10,033 nt of DNA from Lachnospiraceae bacterium. Its GTDB lineage: Bacteria; Bacillota; Clostridia; Lachnospirales; Lachnospiraceae. The translations under genes and the position numbers were made by a program. The stretch's first letter is position 1. Every line of letters starts with the position of its first letter. Below are positions 1-5,956 of the stretch, piece after piece. A model generated the notes under the pieces. That model worked only from the letters and a program-made list of their open reading frames with translations. It was not told where the DNA came from and did not search any database. The stretch covers positions 1 through 10,033 of the forward strand of contig CAAFNG010000308.1 in NCBI GenBank assembly GCA_900764225.1, in the 5' to 3' direction.

Positions 1-14
1 ACATTACAGAAATG

Positions 15-29
15 TTACAAATAATGTAA
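15..29. repeat. Short inverted repeat TTACA-N5-TGTAA upstream of the hydrolase gene
   Basis: The two perfect 5-bp arms are separated by 5 bases. A wider pair, CATTAC (2-7) and GTAATG (26-31), surrounds them. The arrangement could be an operator for a dimeric regulator, but I cannot assign it to a known regulator and it lies about 120 bases from the gene start. In AT-rich DNA such a repeat may arise by chance. Confidence 0.25.
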
Positions 30-63
30 TGAAAGAAAAAAAAACGTAATGATTCGTATTTTT

Positions 64-92
64 TTGGAAACAGATAACGAAGGGGCTATCGT
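64..92 (+). promoter_or_regulatory. Weak promoter candidate for the SleB-type hydrolase gene
   Basis: TTGGAA (64-69) and TATCGT (87-92) each match the housekeeping -35 and -10 consensus at 4 of 6 positions, with a 17-nt spacer. Start would fall near 99, leaving about a 50-nt leader. Genes of this family are often read by sporulation sigma factors, whose sites I cannot recognise here, so this is only a candidate. Confidence 0.25.
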
Positions 93-149
93 TTCTGAAC
101 CAGATGAATCACGGGACATTACAGAAAATTTAACGCAAGGAATGAGAGT

Positions 150-980
150 ATGGAAGTTAAAGAAGATTTACGTGAATCAGCTGCGGAGCAGGACGAACGT
201 AAAAATGAAAAAAACAAGGGGAATTCCGTGCGCGGCTTTGCAGTGCTGACTATGTGTGCAGTTCTGGCGATGGTTATTTCTGTGGGGACAAAAATATTAC
301 CAGTAAGTGGCAATGGCAAGGTTTATGCTGCTTCTTCCGGAAAAATGGATTCCGATGAGGAAGTGGCAGTTCCTACCGGGATTGCAGGTGTTGTTTCCGG
401 GGTTTCAGAGGCGCCGTCATCTGGCAGTACAGTTACCAGGATCGGCAGCTCATGTGAGCAGGTGATCGTGGGACAGAGAGTAAAAAAAGTAAAAAATACC
501 ACTGCAGATCTCAACGTAAGTTCCTCTATGGAGAATAAAGTCAATGAGCTGGATGCGAGATCCATCACACTTGCCGAAAATCCCACGCTGATGTCTGACG
601 AAGATTATGCCACATTGCTGCGTATCGTGGAAGCAGAAGCCGGCAGCGAGGACATCAAGGGACGTGTTCTTGTAGCTAATGTGATCATGAATCGTGTAAA
701 GAGCGAAGATTTTCCTAATACAGTAACGGAGGTCGTTTGGGATAACAGTGACGGAGTTCCGCAGTTTTCCCCGACTTACGACGGAAGGATTAATGAGGTT
801 ACGGTTTCTGACGAAACGAGAGAGGCTGTGAAGCAGGCACTGAAAGGAACAGATTACTCAGAGGGTGCCCTGTTTTTTATTCAGAAATCCGCAGCGGAAG
901 CGCATAATGTGAAATGGTTTGAAAAAGATCTTAAGAAGCTTTTCAAATATGGAGTCCACGAGTTTTATACATACAAATAA
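150..980 (+). CDS. Secreted SleB/CwlJ-family cell wall hydrolase
   Basis: This 276-aa protein probably cleaves peptidoglycan outside the cytoplasmic membrane. SleB/CwlJ relatives act as cortex-lytic enzymes in spore germination or as vegetative wall hydrolases. A charged N-terminus (1-28) precedes a hydrophobic segment (about 29-50) and a VYA-AS sequence (58-62) that resembles a signal peptidase I site. A low-complexity linker (about 61-150) rich in Ser, Val and Gly leads to the C-terminal hydrolase domain (about 152-276). That domain carries the family signature IVEAEAG, with E163 the likely catalytic glutamate, then VLVANVIMNRV and FP-T-V-VVW. No LysM or peptidoglycan-binding domain is visible. 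The start is set by AAGGA (137-141), 8 nt upstream. A terminator follows, so the gene looks monocistronic. The family is confident; the exact physiological role is not. Confidence 0.9.
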   Translation: MEVKEDLRESAAEQDERKNEKNKGNSVRGFAVLTMCAVLAMVISVGTKILPVSGNGKVYAASSGKMDSDEEVAVPTGIAGVVSGVSEAPSSGSTVTRIGSSCEQVIVGQRVKKVKNTTADLNVSSSMENKVNELDARSITLAENPTLMSDEDYATLLRIVEAEAGSEDIKGRVLVANVIMNRVKSEDFPNTVTEVVWDNSDGVPQFSPTYDGRINEVTVSDETREAVKQALKGTDYSEGALFFIQKSAAEAHNVKWFEKDLKKLFKYGVHEFYTYK

Positions 981-1008
981 ACTGTGCGAATGCCGTACAG
1001 AAAAAAAT

Positions 1009-1044
1009 GCCGGTGTCTGCGAGGATGCCGGCGCTTTGTTTTTT
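1009..1044 (+). terminator. Intrinsic terminator after the hydrolase gene
   Basis: The arms 1009-1017 (GCCGGTGTC) and 1024-1032 (GATGCCGGC) form a 9-bp stem with two G-T wobbles and a TGCGAG loop. A T-rich tract (1035-1044) follows. It lies 28 bases after the stop codon and separates this gene from the thrC promoter. Confidence 0.85.
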
Positions 1045-1076
1045 GAGAAAAACAATTTGAGGTTTTTTTTAAAGTG

Positions 1077-1106
1077 GTGGCATTTTCCATAATTCCATGC
1101 TATAAT
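1077..1106 (+). promoter_or_regulatory. Extended -10 housekeeping promoter for thrC
   Basis: A perfect TATAAT (1101-1106) is preceded by TGC (1098-1100), an extended -10 element. The -35 candidate GTGGCA (1077-1082) matches TTGACA at 4 of 6 positions, with an 18-nt spacer. Transcription would start near 1113, giving a leader of about 47 nt. That is too short for a riboswitch or peptide attenuator, and I see no leader hairpin. Confidence 0.75.
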
Positions 1107-1159
1107 GTGATAACGTTGAAAAGAAAACAAATATTTTACAATAGAAAGGCGGAACACCA

Positions 1160-2650
1160 ATGCAGGTATTGTACAAGAGCACCAGAGGAAAAGAGCAGGC
1201 AGTTACAGCGTCTATGGCCATACTGAAAGGCCTTTCTGAGGACGGCGGACTGTTCGTGCCTGACAGCATTCCCAAGCTGGATGTATCAATGGAGAAGCTG
1301 GCACAGATGACTTACCAGGAGACAGCTTATGAGGTAATGAGCCGTTTCCTTACAGATTTTACAGAGGAAGAGCTTAAGGACTGTATCCGTAAGGCATATG
1401 ATAGCAAGTTTGACACAGAGAAAATCGCACCGCTTCATGAGGCAGATGGAGCTTATTTCCTGGAGCTGTTCCACGGTGCTACGATCGCGTTCAAGGATAT
1501 GGCACTTTCCATTCTTCCGCATCTGATGACAACAGCAGCGAAGAAGAACGATGTTAAGAACGAGATCGTTATCCTTACTGCAACCTCCGGAGACACAGGT
1601 AAGGCTGCCATGGCAGGCTTTGCAGATGTACCGGGAACGAAGATCATCGTATTTTACCCGAAGCATGGTGTCAGCCCGATCCAGGAGAAACAGATGGTAA
1701 CACAGAAGGGTGCTAACACTTATGTTGTGGGCATCACAGGAAACTTTGATGACGCCCAGACAGCAGTCAAGAAGATGTTCAATGATCGTGAGATGGCTTC
1801 TGAGCTTGATAAGGCAGGTTTCCAGTTCTCTTCTGCGAACTCCATCAACATCGGTCGTCTTGTTCCGCAGATTGTATACTATGTATATGCTTACGCAACG
1901 CTGGTTCGTGATGGTAAGATTAAGGATGGTCAGGAGATCAATGTAGTTGTTCCTACAGGAAACTTCGGAAATATTCTTGCTGCATATTATGCGAAACAGA
2001 TGGGACTTCCGATCCATAAGCTGATCTGTGCTTCCAATGAGAACCGTGTTCTCTATGATTTCTTCCGTACAGGAACCTACGACAGAAAGCGTGACTTTAT
2101 CCTTACAACATCTCCATCCATGGATATCCTGATCTCCAGTAACCTGGAGCGTCTGATCTATCGTCTTACAGGAGAGAATGCAGAGAAATGCGCTGAGCTT
2201 ATGAAATCCTTAAGTGAGGGTGGCGAGTACACGATCACAGAGGATATGAAAGCACAGCTTGGCGATTTTTATGGTAATTTCTGCAGTGAGGAAGAGACTG
2301 CACAGGCGATCAGTGAGACATATAAGAACAGCAATTATGTGATTGATACGCATACCGCAGTTGCAGCAGGCGTATATAAGAAATATGTAGGCGAGACCGA
2401 GGATCACACACCGACTGTCATTGCTTCTACTGCAAGCCCGTACAAATTTACAAGAAGTGTTATGGAGGCTCTTGGGGAGGACCATAAAGAACTGGATGAT
2501 TTCGGGCTTGTGGATGCACTTTCCAGATTCTCAGGAGTCCCGGTTCCGCGTGCAGTTGAGGAGATCCGTACAGCACCTGTACTTCATGACAGAGTTGTGG
2601 ATGCACCGGATATGCCGGATGCAGTAAGAGATATTCTTAACATTAAATAA
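1160..2650 (+). CDS. thrC: Threonine synthase
   Basis: This cytoplasmic PLP enzyme converts O-phospho-L-homoserine to L-threonine and phosphate, the last step of threonine synthesis. The 496-aa length fits the long form of the family. The N-terminal stretch YKSTRG...GLSEDGGLFVP (5-34) is typical. The PLP-binding lysine is K112 in GATIAFKDMAL. TSGDTGKAA (142-150) and PTGNFGN (265-271) are the expected phosphate/cofactor-binding loops, and IDTHTAVAAGV lies near the C-terminus. The start is supported by AAGGCGG (1146-1152), 7 nt upstream, and by the promoter at 1077-1106. No hom or thrB gene is adjacent, so the pathway is not clustered here. The gene stands alone between a terminator and the 6S RNA promoter. 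I see no truncation or missing key residue. Confidence 0.97.
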   Translation: MQVLYKSTRGKEQAVTASMAILKGLSEDGGLFVPDSIPKLDVSMEKLAQMTYQETAYEVMSRFLTDFTEEELKDCIRKAYDSKFDTEKIAPLHEADGAYFLELFHGATIAFKDMALSILPHLMTTAAKKNDVKNEIVILTATSGDTGKAAMAGFADVPGTKIIVFYPKHGVSPIQEKQMVTQKGANTYVVGITGNFDDAQTAVKKMFNDREMASELDKAGFQFSSANSINIGRLVPQIVYYVYAYATLVRDGKIKDGQEINVVVPTGNFGNILAAYYAKQMGLPIHKLICASNENRVLYDFFRTGTYDRKRDFILTTSPSMDILISSNLERLIYRLTGENAEKCAELMKSLSEGGEYTITEDMKAQLGDFYGNFCSEEETAQAISETYKNSNYVIDTHTAVAAGVYKKYVGETEDHTPTVIASTASPYKFTRSVMEALGEDHKELDDFGLVDALSRFSGVPVPRAVEEIRTAPVLHDRVVDAPDMPDAVRDILNIK

Positions 2651-2669
2651 TAAAATTCATTAAGAATGT
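2631..2669 (+). terminator. Possible weak terminator or 3'-end hairpin of thrC
   Basis: ATTCTTAA (2633-2640) and TTAAGAAT (2660-2667) are perfect 8-bp inverted arms, extendable by two pairs including one G-T wobble. They are separated by a 19-nt loop that contains the thrC stop codon. Only a broken T-rich stretch (2670-2681) follows and the stem is AT-rich, so termination would be inefficient. It may instead be a 3'-end-protecting structure. Confidence 0.35.
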
Positions 2670-2679
2670 GTATTTTCTG

Positions 2680-2708
2680 TTGAAAAAGCACAAATACTGG
2701 TTTATAAT
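2680..2708 (+). promoter_or_regulatory. Promoter of the 6S-like RNA
   Basis: TTGAAA (2680-2685) and a perfect TATAAT (2703-2708) are separated by exactly 17 nt. This is the best sigma-A type promoter in the window. It points directly at the non-coding RNA, with transcription predicted to start near 2715. Its strength fits an abundant stable RNA. Confidence 0.85.
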
Positions 2709-2714
2709 AAAAAC

Positions 2715-2911
2715 AGCGAAAACCGAATCCTGGAATGTTCGATCCCCCTTTTCTTTTTGAACCTACATTGACATTTTGGGAATCCAAGATCGCAGGTTGG
2801 ATGTCAGACCTCTCGTCGTGGTAGGCAGAAGACACTGTTGAGGATACCCACCTAGCATCCGCTAGGCGTCAAAAATAAGGGAACGGCATCCCGGGATTAA
2901 TCGGTTAAAGA
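2715..2911 (+). ncRNA. ssrS: 6S RNA (SsrS-like), RNA polymerase-binding regulatory RNA
   Basis: This non-coding transcript of about 195 nt folds as a long rod with a central bubble, the hallmark of 6S RNA. The outer helix pairs AACCGA (2721-2726) with TCGGTT (2901-2906), ATCC (2727-2730) with GGAT (2894-2897), GTTC (2737-2740) with GAAC (2881-2884), and CCCTT plus TTTTTGA (2746-2760) with TCAAAAA plus AAGGG (2869-2881). GTTC/GAAC and CCCTT/AAGGG share base 2881, so one register gives way. The bubble has an open 5' side (2761-2777), and its 3' side holds a 6-bp hairpin CCTAGC/GCTAGG (2851-2866), as in many Firmicutes 6S RNAs. The inner helix pairs GGGAATCC (2778-2785) with GGATACCC (2842-2849). 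Family knowledge: 6S RNA mimics an open promoter, binds housekeeping polymerase and templates short pRNAs. A strong promoter and a terminator bracket it. The call rests on structure plus remembered family sequence, not a search. Confidence 0.85.
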
Positions 2912-2914
2912 CAT

Positions 2915-2938
2915 AGAGCCGCTTGATGGCTCTTTTTT
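2915..2938 (+). terminator. Intrinsic terminator of the 6S-like RNA
   Basis: AGAGCC (2915-2920) and GGCTCT (2928-2933) form a 6-bp stem around a 7-nt loop, running into a six-T tract (2933-2938). It ends the 6S unit only 23 nt before the galM start. The short stem may allow some read-through into galM. Confidence 0.8.
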
Positions 2939-2961
2939 CATATATGGGAGGTATTGGTATT

Positions 2962-4020
2962 ATGGGTGTTTCAGTGAGAAAATTTGGAACACTTCCTACT
3001 GGGGAGGAAGTAAAAATCTATCATCTTGAGAACAAGTCCGGCGCGTACGTGGAGGTTCTTCAGTATGGGGCGATCCTGGTTAAAGTATGTGTTCCGGATA
3101 AGAACGGAGAACTGAGGGATGTAGTTCTGGGGTATGACGATATCCAGAGTTACGAAGTGAACGGATGCTTTTTCGGGGCGATCATTGGAAGAAGCGGTAA
3201 TCGTATCGAGAATTCCAGATTTTTTATTGACGATAAAGAAGTAGTCCTCACAGAGAATGAGAACCATAACAATCTTCACAGTGGCCCGAATGGTTTTGAG
3301 AAGAAGCTCTGGGAAGTGAAAGAAATCTCCGAGGGACAGAACAGTGTGGACTTCTTCCGCATCAGCCCGGATGGAGAGAACGGATTCCCGGGAGAATTTT
3401 CAGTTATCGTGAAATATGAATTTACGGAAGAGAACGAGCTGAAGATCCTTTACAGAGGTCGTTCTGATGCAGCGACAGTTGCCAATATGACGAATCATTC
3501 CTACTTTAATCTGGAGGGTGAGGGAAGCGGCAATGTGCTGGACCAGGAGGTATGTATTCATGCGAAATATTTTACACCTGTGAGAGACAGCCAGGCGATT
3601 CCGACAGGAGAATATGCGCTGGTTGAGGGAACCCCGATGGATTTCAACAGCCCGAAGACGATCGGCAGAGATATTGAGGCAGATTTTGAGCAGCTGAAGT
3701 TTACAGGCGGATACGACCACAATTATGTGACAGACAATTATGCAAAGGGAAATGTGCGCTCCATTGCCAGTGCCTACTGCAAAGAGTCGGGCATCGGAAT
3801 GGAAGTTTCCTCAGACTGTCCGTGTGTACAGTTTTATGCCGGTAACTTTATCGGAGAAGAGAAAGGCAAGAATGGACATGTTTATCATGACCGTTACGGC
3901 TTCTGCCTGGAGACACAGGTTGAGCCGAATGCAGTAAATGTGGATGAATTCCATTCACCGATTCTGCGACCGGGTGAGGAGTACAGCTCTGAGACGATCT
4001 ATCGTTTTTTTACAAAATAA
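2962..4020 (+). CDS. galM: Aldose 1-epimerase (galactose mutarotase)
   Basis: The enzyme interconverts the alpha and beta anomers of aldoses such as galactose and glucose, feeding the Leloir pathway in the cytoplasm. Family landmarks in the 352-aa product are GRSGNRIEN (77-85), NNLHSG (103-108, with H105 substrate-binding), ANMTNHSYFNLEG (174-186, with H179 as general acid), GYDHNYV (250-256, with D252 binding sugar) and ETQVEPNAVN (317-326, with E317 as general base). All catalytic positions are present. I chose ATG 2962 because GGGAGG (2946-2951) sits 10 nt upstream. The longer reading from 2923 would begin inside the 6S terminator and add 13 unconserved residues. No galK, galT or galE is nearby. 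It leads a close-packed set with the acetyltransferase and the YihY-family gene. I see no promoter of its own. Confidence 0.95.
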   Translation: MGVSVRKFGTLPTGEEVKIYHLENKSGAYVEVLQYGAILVKVCVPDKNGELRDVVLGYDDIQSYEVNGCFFGAIIGRSGNRIENSRFFIDDKEVVLTENENHNNLHSGPNGFEKKLWEVKEISEGQNSVDFFRISPDGENGFPGEFSVIVKYEFTEENELKILYRGRSDAATVANMTNHSYFNLEGEGSGNVLDQEVCIHAKYFTPVRDSQAIPTGEYALVEGTPMDFNSPKTIGRDIEADFEQLKFTGGYDHNYVTDNYAKGNVRSIASAYCKESGIGMEVSSDCPCVQFYAGNFIGEEKGKNGHVYHDRYGFCLETQVEPNAVNVDEFHSPILRPGEEYSSETIYRFFTK

Positions 4021-4076
4021 ACAGCTGCGATGTGTGATCAAGAATGTGGCAAGAAGAAACAGAGGTATGAACAGTA

Positions 4077-4664
4077 ATGCAGATACGTGTGGCAGAAGAG
4101 AAGGATGCGGCAGCACTTGTAGAGATCTATTCCTATTACGTTGAGAAAACGGCGGTCACATTTGAATATGAGACACCGTCCGTGGAGGAATTTACCAGGC
4201 GCATTCGTGACATCCAGAAAAAATATCCCTATATTGTGGCGGAAGAAAATGGTGAGATCCTGGGTTATGCCTATGGTTCGGCGTTTCATCCGAGAGCTGC
4301 CTATGGCTGGTGTGCAGAGATGTCCATCTATGTGAAACATGACAGAAGAGGAAACGGCGCCGGTGGAAGGCTTTACCGCGCGCTGGAGAGCCTGCTGGCG
4401 GAGATGGGAATTCTGAATCTGAATGCCTGCATTGCTGTTCCTCAAAAAGAGGATGAATATCTTACCAATGCCAGTGTGGATTTTCATAGGCATTTCGGAT
4501 ACAAGAGAGTGGGAGAATTCCACAGATGCGGCTACAAATTTAACCGCTGGTATCATATGTTATGGATGGAGAAGATGATCGGTGAGCATAAGAAATTGCA
4601 GCCGGCCGTGAAGCCTTTTCCAGAGATCCAGGATAAGATCGGATTTGAGCGCTTTTCCTGGTAA
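4077..4664 (+). CDS. GNAT-family N-acetyltransferase (phosphinothricin acetyltransferase/YncA-like)
   Basis: This 195-aa cytoplasmic enzyme is predicted to transfer acetyl from acetyl-CoA to a small amine or amino acid analogue; the substrate cannot be read from the sequence. The N-terminus IRVAEEKDAAALVEIYSYYV...TFEYETPS (3-35) is characteristic of the COG1247-type PAT/YncA group. The acetyl-CoA pyrophosphate-binding motif A is visible as RRGNGAG (90-96), following the EMSIYV beta strand (81-86). The expected later motif VDFHRHFGYKRVGEFHRCGYKF (134-155) contains the usual F-GY-VG pattern. Residues after about 172 extend beyond the usual domain. AGAGG (4061-4065) is the ribosome-binding site, 11 nt upstream. 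The gene lies 56 nt after galM and 23 nt before the membrane protein gene, so cotranscription is likely. Confidence 0.9.
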   Translation: MQIRVAEEKDAAALVEIYSYYVEKTAVTFEYETPSVEEFTRRIRDIQKKYPYIVAEENGEILGYAYGSAFHPRAAYGWCAEMSIYVKHDRRGNGAGGRLYRALESLLAEMGILNLNACIAVPQKEDEYLTNASVDFHRHFGYKRVGEFHRCGYKFNRWYHMLWMEKMIGEHKKLQPAVKPFPEIQDKIGFERFSW

Positions 4665-4687
4665 AAAAGAAACTCGAGGGGGTCAGC

Positions 4688-5587
4688 ATGGACGAAGAGA
4701 AGAAAAAACGAAACCTGATTCAGCTCATGCTGGGATTTGTGAAGAGAGCAAATGGAGATCATGTAAGTGCATATGCCGCTCAGGCTGCGTACTTTCTGAT
4801 CATGTCATTTATTCCGTTTGTATTGTTTCTTACAACATTGATCCGTTACACACCGCTAAGCTACAATGTTGTCCGTGACGCGATCATAGGTTTTGTGCCC
4901 GGGAATCTTCAGACCTTTGTGCTGAGTATTGTAGTTGAGGTATATAAGAGAAGCACGGCAATTGTGCCATTATCCGCTCTGATGGCACTCTGGGCGTCAG
5001 GAAAAGGTATGCAGGCCATAATCAACGGTCTCAACACAATCTACCATGTGAAGGAGACACGAAACTGGCTGACGAACCGTATTTATTCGGTTTTTTATAT
5101 GCTGTTATTTGTGCTGGCGATTATTGTCACCCTGTTGATGCTTGTCCTAGGAAACCGTATTCAGATTGCGGCACAGAGGACAATACCGATTCTGGGAAGA
5201 CTCCTTGGAAAGCTCATGGGGGCGAGAACTCTGCTGGTATTTGCAGTGCTTTTTGTGGTTTTTCTTGTGCTTTATAAGGTGCTTCCCAACAGAAAGGCAA
5301 CGTTTAAGAGCCAGCTTCCGGGAGCGTTTATCATTGCAGTAGGCTGGCTTATTTTTTCCTACGGATTCTCTCTGTATTTTGAATTTTTTCCGAATTTTGG
5401 AAATATGTATGGAAGTCTGACGGCTTTGATCATGGTTATGCTGTGGCTGTATGTGTGTATGAATCTGATCCTGTACGGGGCGGAGATCAACGCATACTTC
5501 GAAAATGAATTCCGGCGGGCGCAGAAATCAGTAAAAACTCTGCTCACCAGAAAAGAAAATGAAAAAAACAGCTCCAAAGAATCATGA
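4688..5587 (+). CDS. YihY/BrkB-family integral membrane protein
   Basis: This 299-aa polytopic inner-membrane protein belongs to the YihY/virulence factor BrkB family (UPF0761). Its molecular function is not established; transport or envelope roles have been suggested for members, and the older 'ribonuclease BN' label for the family is wrong. Hydrophobic segments fall at about 30-52, 92-110, 133-157, 181-199, 212-231 and 240-265. Family landmarks include AYAAQAAYFLIMSFIPF (28-44), LWASGKGMQAIINGLNTIY (101-119) and YGSLTALIMVMLWLY...LYGAEINAYF (241-271). The C-terminal tail (272-299) is strongly charged and probably cytoplasmic. The start is fixed by a GAGGGGG site shortly upstream and by the 23-nt gap from the acetyltransferase. 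No terminator is visible between its stop codon and the T-box promoter. Confidence 0.92.
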   Translation: MDEEKKKRNLIQLMLGFVKRANGDHVSAYAAQAAYFLIMSFIPFVLFLTTLIRYTPLSYNVVRDAIIGFVPGNLQTFVLSIVVEVYKRSTAIVPLSALMALWASGKGMQAIINGLNTIYHVKETRNWLTNRIYSVFYMLLFVLAIIVTLLMLVLGNRIQIAAQRTIPILGRLLGKLMGARTLLVFAVLFVVFLVLYKVLPNRKATFKSQLPGAFIIAVGWLIFSYGFSLYFEFFPNFGNMYGSLTALIMVMLWLYVCMNLILYGAEINAYFENEFRRAQKSVKTLLTRKENEKNSSKES

Positions 5588-5604
5588 CTTTACAGACTTT
5601 GCGC

Positions 5605-5633
5605 TTGACAGAAAGCGGACCTTGTGGCATAGT
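5605..5633 (+). promoter_or_regulatory. Promoter of the pheS-pheT T-box transcript
   Basis: A perfect TTGACA (5605-5610) is followed after 17 nt by CATAGT (5628-5633), a 4 of 6 match to the -10 consensus. TGG (5625-5627) in front makes it an extended -10. The predicted start near 5640 leaves just enough RNA before T-box stem I. The promoter begins 18 nt after the upstream stop codon. Confidence 0.75.
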
Positions 5634-5639
5634 ATTAAA

Positions 5640-5881
5640 AGACAGAAAAAGCTGTGAAGGTGTTAGAGAGGATTATTTTCTCACAGAGAAGGGAAGTCAC
5701 CGGCTGTAAGCTTCCCCGGGTTCAGATAATTCTTGAGTTTCCCACCGGAGCTTCCTCTCTGAAATAACAGTAGGAGATGACGTATGCTGCGCGTTAAGCA
5801 GACAGAAGTGCCCGTGATCTTTCATGGGAAACTGGGTGGTACCGCGGATATCCCGTCCCTTTTATAAGGGACGGTTTTTTT
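5640..5881 (+). promoter_or_regulatory. T-box leader (tRNA-Phe sensing) upstream of pheS
   Basis: This RNA element couples pheST transcription to tRNA-Phe charging: uncharged tRNA stabilises the antiterminator and charged tRNA allows termination. The T-box core GGGTGGTACCGCGG (5834-5847) matches the family consensus. Its UGGU (5837-5840) can pair with ACCA-3', the end expected for bacterial tRNA-Phe with discriminator A. Stem I is closed by GTTAGAGAGG against CCTCTCTGAAATAAC near 5662-5769. Its distal part has GGGAAG/CTTCCC arms around a loop holding the GCUG-type (GNUG) sequence near 5703-5706. The specifier candidate is TTC (Phe) at 5752-5754, in GGAGCTTCC on the descending strand. Hairpin CCCGTG/CATGGG (5811-5828) precedes the T-box. 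The family call is very secure; the exact specifier is inferred from position and from the downstream genes. Confidence 0.95.
5853..5881 (+). terminator. T-box attenuator terminator
   Basis: CCGTCCCTT (5853-5861) and AAGGGACGG (5866-5874) form a perfect 9-bp stem with a TTAT loop and a T-run (5875-5881). It lies directly after the T-box core. Its 5' arm is the part expected to be sequestered when the antiterminator forms with uncharged tRNA. Confidence 0.93.
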
Positions 5882-5956
5882 ATTGCCCATTTTTGCTTCG
5901 GCGGAAGATGGATAGCGGCGTATCATTGATCATTTATATTAAAGGAGAAATAGACC

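Noticed and set aside
49..249. 66-aa + strand frame overlapping the hydrolase start
   Set aside because: It overlaps the better supported gene in another frame, lacks a Shine-Dalgarno sequence and has no recognisable content.
1286..2017. 243-aa open frame on the - strand opposite thrC
   Set aside because: It is antisense to highly conserved ThrC sequence, with Cys-rich low-quality composition and no recognisable family.
2736..2746. GTTCGATCCC resembling a tRNA T-arm
   Set aside because: No acceptor, D or anticodon arms can be built around it, and the bases are used in the outer helix of the 6S-like RNA.
2851..2866. Perfect hairpin CCTAGC-ATCC-GCTAGG as a terminator
   Set aside because: No T-run follows. 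It sits in the 3' side of the 6S central bubble, where such a hairpin is expected.
2715..2911. Metabolite riboswitch controlling galM
   Set aside because: The element has its own strong promoter and terminator, is a closed rod with end-to-end pairing, and matches no riboswitch core I recognise. 6S RNA explains it better.
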